Source: Thermoplasmata archaeon (GTDB taxonomy: Archaea > Thermoplasmatota > Thermoplasmata > Lutacidiplasmatales > UBA184). From it: 9,240 nt of DNA. A program made the translations under genes and the position numbers. The stretch lies in the NCBI GenBank assembly GCA_030040865.1, contig JASHSX010000081.1:1-9240 (forward strand). The letters run 5' to 3'. Every line of letters starts with the position of its first letter. Within the stretch, counting starts at the first letter, position 1. Under the pieces are notes generated by a model that saw only the letters and a program-made list of their open reading frames with translations, was not told the DNA's origin and made no database searches. This document shows positions 6,775 through 9,240 of the stretch, piece by piece.

Positions 6775-7315
6775 GACCCCGCTCCGGCTCTTCGTCCGGA
6801 TCGTCGGCGACGACCATCCGAAGGCGTGCACCGGTCGCCGGCTGCTGCACCGGGGCCTGGCCCGGACGTTCCGCTCCGACGGCCGCGCGCTGGCGCCGGT
6901 CGTGCTCGATCCGTTCGCGCGCGATCCGCTCTCGGGGGCCGATCGGGACCTCGCCCGCCGCGGCGGCCTCCTGGTCGTCGACTGCTCGTGGAACCGGCTG
7001 GCGAACCGGGGCGCGTTCGCCGCCCACGACGTGGGACCGCGCGATGGGCTCGTCCGGCGGCGCCTCCCGATCCTGATCGCGGCGAACCCCCAGCACTACG
7101 GGCGGATCGCGGAACTCAACACGGTCGAGGCCTTCGCGGCGGCGCTGCACATCGTCGGCCGTCCCCAGGAGGCCGCGGAGACGATCGCGGGGTTCCCGGG
7201 GGGCGACGGGTTCCTGACGTTGAACCGGGACCGGCTCGCACGCTACGCGCGGGCCCGCTCGCCGGCCGAGATCCTCGTGGCGGAGCGCGAGCTGTTCGGG
7301 CCCGGCGACGCCTAG
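6737..7315 (+). CDS. tsr3: rRNA aminocarboxypropyltransferase Tsr3 (DUF367/RLI-like)
   Basis: A 192-residue homologue of Tsr3, the SPOUT-fold-like enzyme that transfers the 3-amino-3-carboxypropyl group from S-adenosylmethionine to a uridine or pseudouridine of small-subunit rRNA. Family blocks are in order: DHPKACTGRRLL (26-37), VVDCSWNRL (80-88), LPILIAANPQHYGR (110-123), LNTVEAFAAALHI (127-139) and GDGFLTLN (156-163). Length fits archaeal members. The ATG at 6737 is the only plausible start before the first conserved block, and it lies inside the aldolase gene, giving a 38-nt overlap in another frame and probable translational coupling. The link to aldolase looks like operon organisation and not a shared pathway. 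Confidence 0.93.
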   Translation: MRSSASTRNPRPRTPLRLFVRIVGDDHPKACTGRRLLHRGLARTFRSDGRALAPVVLDPFARDPLSGADRDLARRGGLLVVDCSWNRLANRGAFAAHDVGPRDGLVRRRLPILIAANPQHYGRIAELNTVEAFAAALHIVGRPQEAAETIAGFPGGDGFLTLNRDRLARYARARSPAEILVAERELFGPGDA

Positions 7316-7335
7316 GCCCGAACGGGGGTCCGTAG

Positions 7336-7365
7336 CCCGGGCGCGCTCGACGAGCGCCGACCGGG
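7336..7365. other. GC-rich stem-loop between tsr3 and tRNA-Leu 3' ends
   Basis: CCCGG (7336-7340) pairs with CCGGG (7361-7365) around a second perfect stem, GCGCTC/GAGCGC (7343-7348, 7352-7357) with a GAC loop. It fills most of the 50-nt convergent gap and directly abuts the tRNA-Leu discriminator base. It could act as a 3' boundary or processing element for either transcript. No poly-U tract follows, so a classical terminator is not supported. Confidence 0.35.
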
Positions 7366-7379
7366 TGCGGGGGGCCGGA

Positions 7380-7414
7380 GTTCCCGGCGGCCGGTCCCGC
7401 GGACCGGCGCGCCC
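7380..7414 (-). other. tRNA-Leu T-loop intron (35 nt, position 59/60)
   Basis: It splits the T-loop as TTCAAA | T. The BHB fold has outer helix GCCGG/CCGGC (the T-stem), central helix TTCA/GGGA (one wobble and an A-G mismatch at the inner pair), bulges AAG and ACT, and an intron stem of 12 pairs (GGCG then GCCGGTCC, with one bulged C) closed by a GCG loop. Cleavage after the second nucleotide of each bulge restores TTCAAAT. Confidence 0.85.
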
Positions 7415-7462
7415 TTTGAACCGGCGAATGCCCTAGGCAACAGGGTCCTAAGCCCTGCCTCG

Positions 7463-7489
7463 CTGGCCCCCCCGACGGCGCCGGGCGGA
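7463..7489 (-). other. tRNA-Leu D-loop intron (27 nt, position 21/22)
   Basis: It interrupts the D-arm after GGCCAA. The BHB fold has outer helix CTC/GAG, a perfect central helix GGCC/GGCC, bulges AAT and AGC, and an intron stem CCCG/CGGG extended by CC/GG with a bulged G and a 7-nt loop. Cleavage after the second nucleotide of each bulge joins GGCCAA to CGAG, the same GGCCAAC junction I recall from haloarchaeal tRNA-Leu. Confidence 0.82.
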
Positions 7490-7540
7490 TTGGCCGAGCT
7501 GGAGCACCCCCGCACAGGAAGCACGACCGCTGGAACGCAG

Positions 7541-7647
7541 TAGCCCCGGCAGGAGTTCCGGCCAGCGGGGTCGGTCTCCCCCGCGGCGTTCGAACCTGCG
7601 TCGCGAGATCCAGAGTCTCGCATGATTGGCCACTACACCACGGGGCT
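7541..7647 (-). tRNA. tRNA-Gln(CTG) with T-loop intron
   Basis: Acceptor AGCCCCG (7641-7647) pairs perfectly with CGGGGCT (7542-7548), with discriminator A at 7541. The anticodon stem CGAGA/TCTCG holds loop CTCTGGA, giving anticodon CTG (glutamine, CAG codons). The D-arm contains AGTGGCCAA. The variable loop is four nucleotides and the T-stem is GCAGG/CCTGC. The gene is 107 nt; removal of 7555-7588 leaves 73 nt with T-loop TTCGAAT. CCA is not encoded. As in other archaea without GlnRS, it would first be charged with Glu by a GluRS such as the one in this window and then amidated. Confidence 0.94.
7555..7588 (-). other. tRNA-Gln T-loop intron (34 nt, position 59/60)
   Basis: It splits the T-loop as TTCGAA | T. 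The BHB fold is complete: outer helix GCAGG/CCTGC, central helix TTCG/CGGA (one T-G wobble), 3-nt bulges AAC and ACT, and an intron stem GCC + GCGGGG paired with CCCCGC + GGC (one bulged T) around an 8-nt loop. Cleavage after the second nucleotide of each bulge restores a normal 7-nt T-loop. Confidence 0.9.
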
Positions 7648-7673
7648 ACGCGAAAGCCAGCGTCGGCTCCGAC

Positions 7674-7679
7674 ATAAAC
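7674..7679 (-). promoter_or_regulatory. TATA-like box of the tRNA-Gln/tRNA-Leu transcript
   Basis: GTTTAT on the minus strand is centred about 29 nt before the tRNA-Gln 5' end, the usual archaeal box A spacing for a tRNA with little or no leader. Confidence 0.55.
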
Positions 7680-7732
7680 GTTGCCGAGAACGCGGTCCGC
7701 CGCGAGCGCCCGGAGGAGCGGGGACCACACGG

Positions 7733-7740
7733 CACAAATA
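7733..7740 (+). promoter_or_regulatory. TATA-like box and RBS region of the ABC permease
   Basis: CACAAATA lies about 45 nt before the ATG at 7782. A transcript starting about 26 nt downstream would have a leader of about 20 nt carrying GGGGGAG (7773-7779), close to the start codon. Confidence 0.4.
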
Positions 7741-7781
7741 GCCGGGCTCAGTCCACCGCGAGTCCATGGACCGGGGGAGTC

Positions 7782-9240
7782 ATGGCGCGGGGGAACTCGA
7801 GCGATTCATTCGACGGCGAGAGCTCGGCGCCGCGCCCCGGGGACGCTCCGTCCTCCGCGCGGAGCCCGGCCGCTCGGCCGGCCCGTCGTAGCGTCCTGCC
7901 GTCCGCCTCCCGCGCGGCGCTGATCTACGCCGCGATCCCGCTGATCGCGGGAGGGTTCGCGGTCGCCTCGTTCGGCGTTTCCGGTGCCGGGCTCGAGGGG
8001 ATCGCGAGCTACCTCCCCACGGCGGCGACGGACGTGAGCTACTCGTTCGTCCGGATGCTGCTCGCCTACGCGCTCTCGCTCGGCTTCGCGCTCGCCTACG
8101 GCTACTACGCGGCGACCCACCACACCGGCGAACGGGTGATGATCCCCGTCCTCGACATCCTCCAGTCGATCCCGATCCTGGGGTTCTTCCCGATCGCGCT
8201 CGTCGTCCTCGTTCAGGTGAGCCCGGGGACCCCGATCGGGCCGAACCTCGCCTCGATCTTCCTCATCTTCACCTCGATGGCGTGGAACATGGTCTTCGGG
8301 GTCTACGAGTCGCTGAAGACGCTCCCCGTCGACATGAAGGAGGCCGCCGCGACGTTCCGCGTCCGGGGGATGCTGCTGTTCCGGCGCGTCCTCTTCCCGG
8401 CCACGATCAACCGCCTCGTCTACAACACCGTCCTCTCCTGGACGGCGGGATGGTTCTTCCTCGTGGAGGCCGAGATCTTCTCGACGAACACGAACTATTC
8501 GCTCGCCGGGATCGGCAGCTTCCTCTCGTTCTCCGCGAGCGACCACAACACGCACGCGTTCCTCGCCGGGATCCTGGTCCTCGTCGCCGTGATCGCTGCC
8601 CTCGACTTCCTCGCGTGGCGGCCGCTCACCCGGTGGGCCGAGCGGTTCCGCTACGACACGTCCCCGTCCGGCGAAACCGAGGGCGCCGGCCCGCCGCCCG
8701 ACACGACCGGACGGTTCCGTCGCGCGGCCGCCTACGTCACGCGCGGGGTGCGCACCGGCGTGACGCGGATCAGCACCCCGCTCGTCCAGCTCGCCGCGAT
8801 CACGGTCCGCCCGATCAACGTGGCGAGCGAACGGCGGCGGTCGGTCGTCTACAACATCGCGCTCGGCGGGATCCTCGTGGCCATCTGGCTCATCCTGATC
8901 GCGCTCGCCGTCGCGGTCTTCCACGTCTTCTCGGTCCCGATCGTCCCGTCGGTGCGCGCGCAGATCCTCGACCTGCCGCTCGCGATGGGCGCGTCCGCGC
9001 TGCGGGTCGTCGCGGCGTTCCTGGTCTGCCTCGCGATCTCCATCCCGCTCGCGATCTGGATCGCGCGGAGCCACCGCGCGGCGCGGTTCGGCATGCCGGT
9101 CGTCGAGGTGATCGCCTCCTTCCCGGCGACGGCCCTCTTCCCGGTGATCATCTTCGTCGTCCTCCCGTACATCACCGCCGAGGGCGCGGCGATCCTGATG
9201 CTGATGACGGGCATGATCTGGTACCTGTTCTTCAACATCC
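7782..9240 (+). CDS. Duplicated ABC transporter permease (anion-type, COG4986-like), 3' end outside window
   Basis: The frame is open from the ATG at 7782 to the window edge (486 codons). It encodes a membrane protein made of two fused copies of the binding-protein-dependent transport permease domain (TauC/SsuC/NrtB type). The first copy (about 85-280) has SFVRMLLAYALSLGFALAYG, LQSIPILGFFP and the EAA loop VDMKEAAATFRVRGMLLFRR (183-202), which contacts the ATPase. The second copy begins at about 405 with SALRVVAAFLVCLAISIPLA and EVIASFPATALFPV, aligning with the first; its EAA loop would lie beyond the edge. A hydrophilic region (281-355) separates them. Residues 1-42 are a Ser/Ala/Pro/Arg-rich, probably disordered cytoplasmic tail. 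Family knowledge suggests uptake of an anion such as nitrate, sulfonate or similar; the ATPase and binding protein are not in view. Confidence 0.85.
   Translation, partial: MARGNSSDSFDGESSAPRPGDAPSSARSPAARPARRSVLPSASRAALIYAAIPLIAGGFAVASFGVSGAGLEGIASYLPTAATDVSYSFVRMLLAYALSLGFALAYGYYAATHHTGERVMIPVLDILQSIPILGFFPIALVVLVQVSPGTPIGPNLASIFLIFTSMAWNMVFGVYESLKTLPVDMKEAAATFRVRGMLLFRRVLFPATINRLVYNTVLSWTAGWFFLVEAEIFSTNTNYSLAGIGSFLSFSASDHNTHAFLAGILVLVAVIAALDFLAWRPLTRWAERFRYDTSPSGETEGAGPPPDTTGRFRRAAAYVTRGVRTGVTRISTPLVQLAAITVRPINVASERRRSVVYNIALGGILVAIWLILIALAVAVFHVFSVPIVPSVRAQILDLPLAMGASALRVVAAFLVCLAISIPLAIWIARSHRAARFGMPVVEVIASFPATALFPVIIFVVLPYITAEGAAILMLMTGMIWYLFFNI

Larger units (their letters stand above)
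7366..7513 (-). tRNA. tRNA-Leu(TAG) with two introns (D-loop and T-loop)
   Basis: Acceptor GCGGGGG (7507-7513) pairs perfectly with CCCCCGC (7367-7373), followed by discriminator A at 7366. The anticodon stem is CAGGG/CCCTG around loop CTTAGGA, giving anticodon TAG (leucine, CUA codons). A long variable arm (TGCC-TAG-GGCA) confirms a type II tRNA. The T-stem is GCCGG/CCGGC. The gene is 148 nt, but removal of inserts at 7463-7489 and 7380-7414 leaves an 86-nt tRNA with D-loop AGCTCGGCCAA and T-loop TTCAAAT, both canonical. The D-stem is CTC/GAG. CCA is not encoded. It lies 27 nt downstream of tRNA-Gln with no AT-rich box between, so both probably share one transcript. Confidence 0.93.

Noticed and set aside
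4750..6831. 693-codon open frame on the minus strand across the CDF-like and aldolase genes
   Set aside because: It is a GC-skew shadow: its translation is Arg/Asp/Pro/Gly-rich low-complexity sequence without family motifs, while two other frames hold clear conserved proteins.
7541..7588. GC-rich hairpin after the tRNA-Gln anticodon arm read as a rho-independent terminator
   Set aside because: The stem is the intron helix; the T-stem and acceptor partners follow it and there is no poly-U tract.
7541..7647. Possibility that the interrupted tRNAs are pseudogenes or permuted genes
   Set aside because: All stems are perfectly paired, the inserts have BHB folds and removing them gives canonical loops; the 5' and 3' halves are in normal order, so neither decay nor permutation is needed.
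7116..7730. Minus-strand open frames covering the tRNA region
   Set aside because: They run straight through two structured tRNA genes and the end of tsr3 and show no protein family features.
7766..7885. Small frame starting at the ATG at 7766, ahead of the permease
   Set aside because: It ends after 39 codons at a TAG, is out of frame with the permease and has no conserved features; the ATG at 7782 leads into the permease.
7806..9074. 422-codon minus-strand frame opposite the ABC permease
   Set aside because: The translation is almost entirely charged repeats of Arg, Asp and Glu, as expected antisense to a hydrophobic membrane protein.

Overview
The window looks like a chromosomal segment of a high-GC archaeon. 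The archaeal evidence is an Rpp21/Rnp4-type RNase P subunit, an archaeal-type glutamyl-tRNA synthetase, an archaeal class I (DhnA-type) aldolase, Tsr3, AT-rich TATA-like boxes about 25-35 nt before start codons with little or no leader, and two tRNA genes interrupted by bulge-helix-bulge (BHB) introns. Very high GC with GC-rich third positions leaves long stop-free shadow frames on both strands; I treat these as artefacts. A high-GC Thermoplasmatota lineage is my best guess for the host, but that is inference and not proven here.

Layout. 1-502 (minus): a small double zinc-ribbon protein followed, with a GTGA stop/start overlap, by the RNase P subunit Rnp4, which runs off the left edge. 547-1344 (plus, divergent): an uncharacterised protein with a RuvC-like GIDPG motif (RNase H fold). 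1376-3106: gltX. 3157-4804: a glyoxalase/VOC protein and an MFS transporter in one operon. 4785-5669 (minus): a cation-diffusion-facilitator-like membrane protein, convergent with the MFS gene and overlapping it. 5803-7315 (plus): class I fructose-bisphosphate aldolase and tsr3, overlapping by 38 nt. 7366-7647 (minus): tRNA-Gln(CTG) then tRNA-Leu(TAG). 7782 to the right edge (plus): the start of a duplicated ABC permease.

The most notable content is the tRNA pair. Neither tRNA folds as a contiguous gene. Both become perfect tRNAs if a 34- or 35-nt insert is removed from the T-loop between positions 59 and 60; tRNA-Leu also needs a 27-nt insert removed from its D-loop. All three inserts can form 3-4-3 BHB structures (one with a mismatched central pair), the substrate of archaeal tRNA-splicing endonuclease. 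None is at the usual 37/38 anticodon site.

Several genes serve translation and RNA maturation: Rnp4 (tRNA 5' processing), GluRS (probably also charging tRNA-Gln, as in archaea lacking GlnRS), Tsr3 (rRNA modification) and the tRNAs. The rest are central metabolism, aldehyde detoxification and transport. I see no CRISPR array, insertion sequence, rRNA or phage gene.
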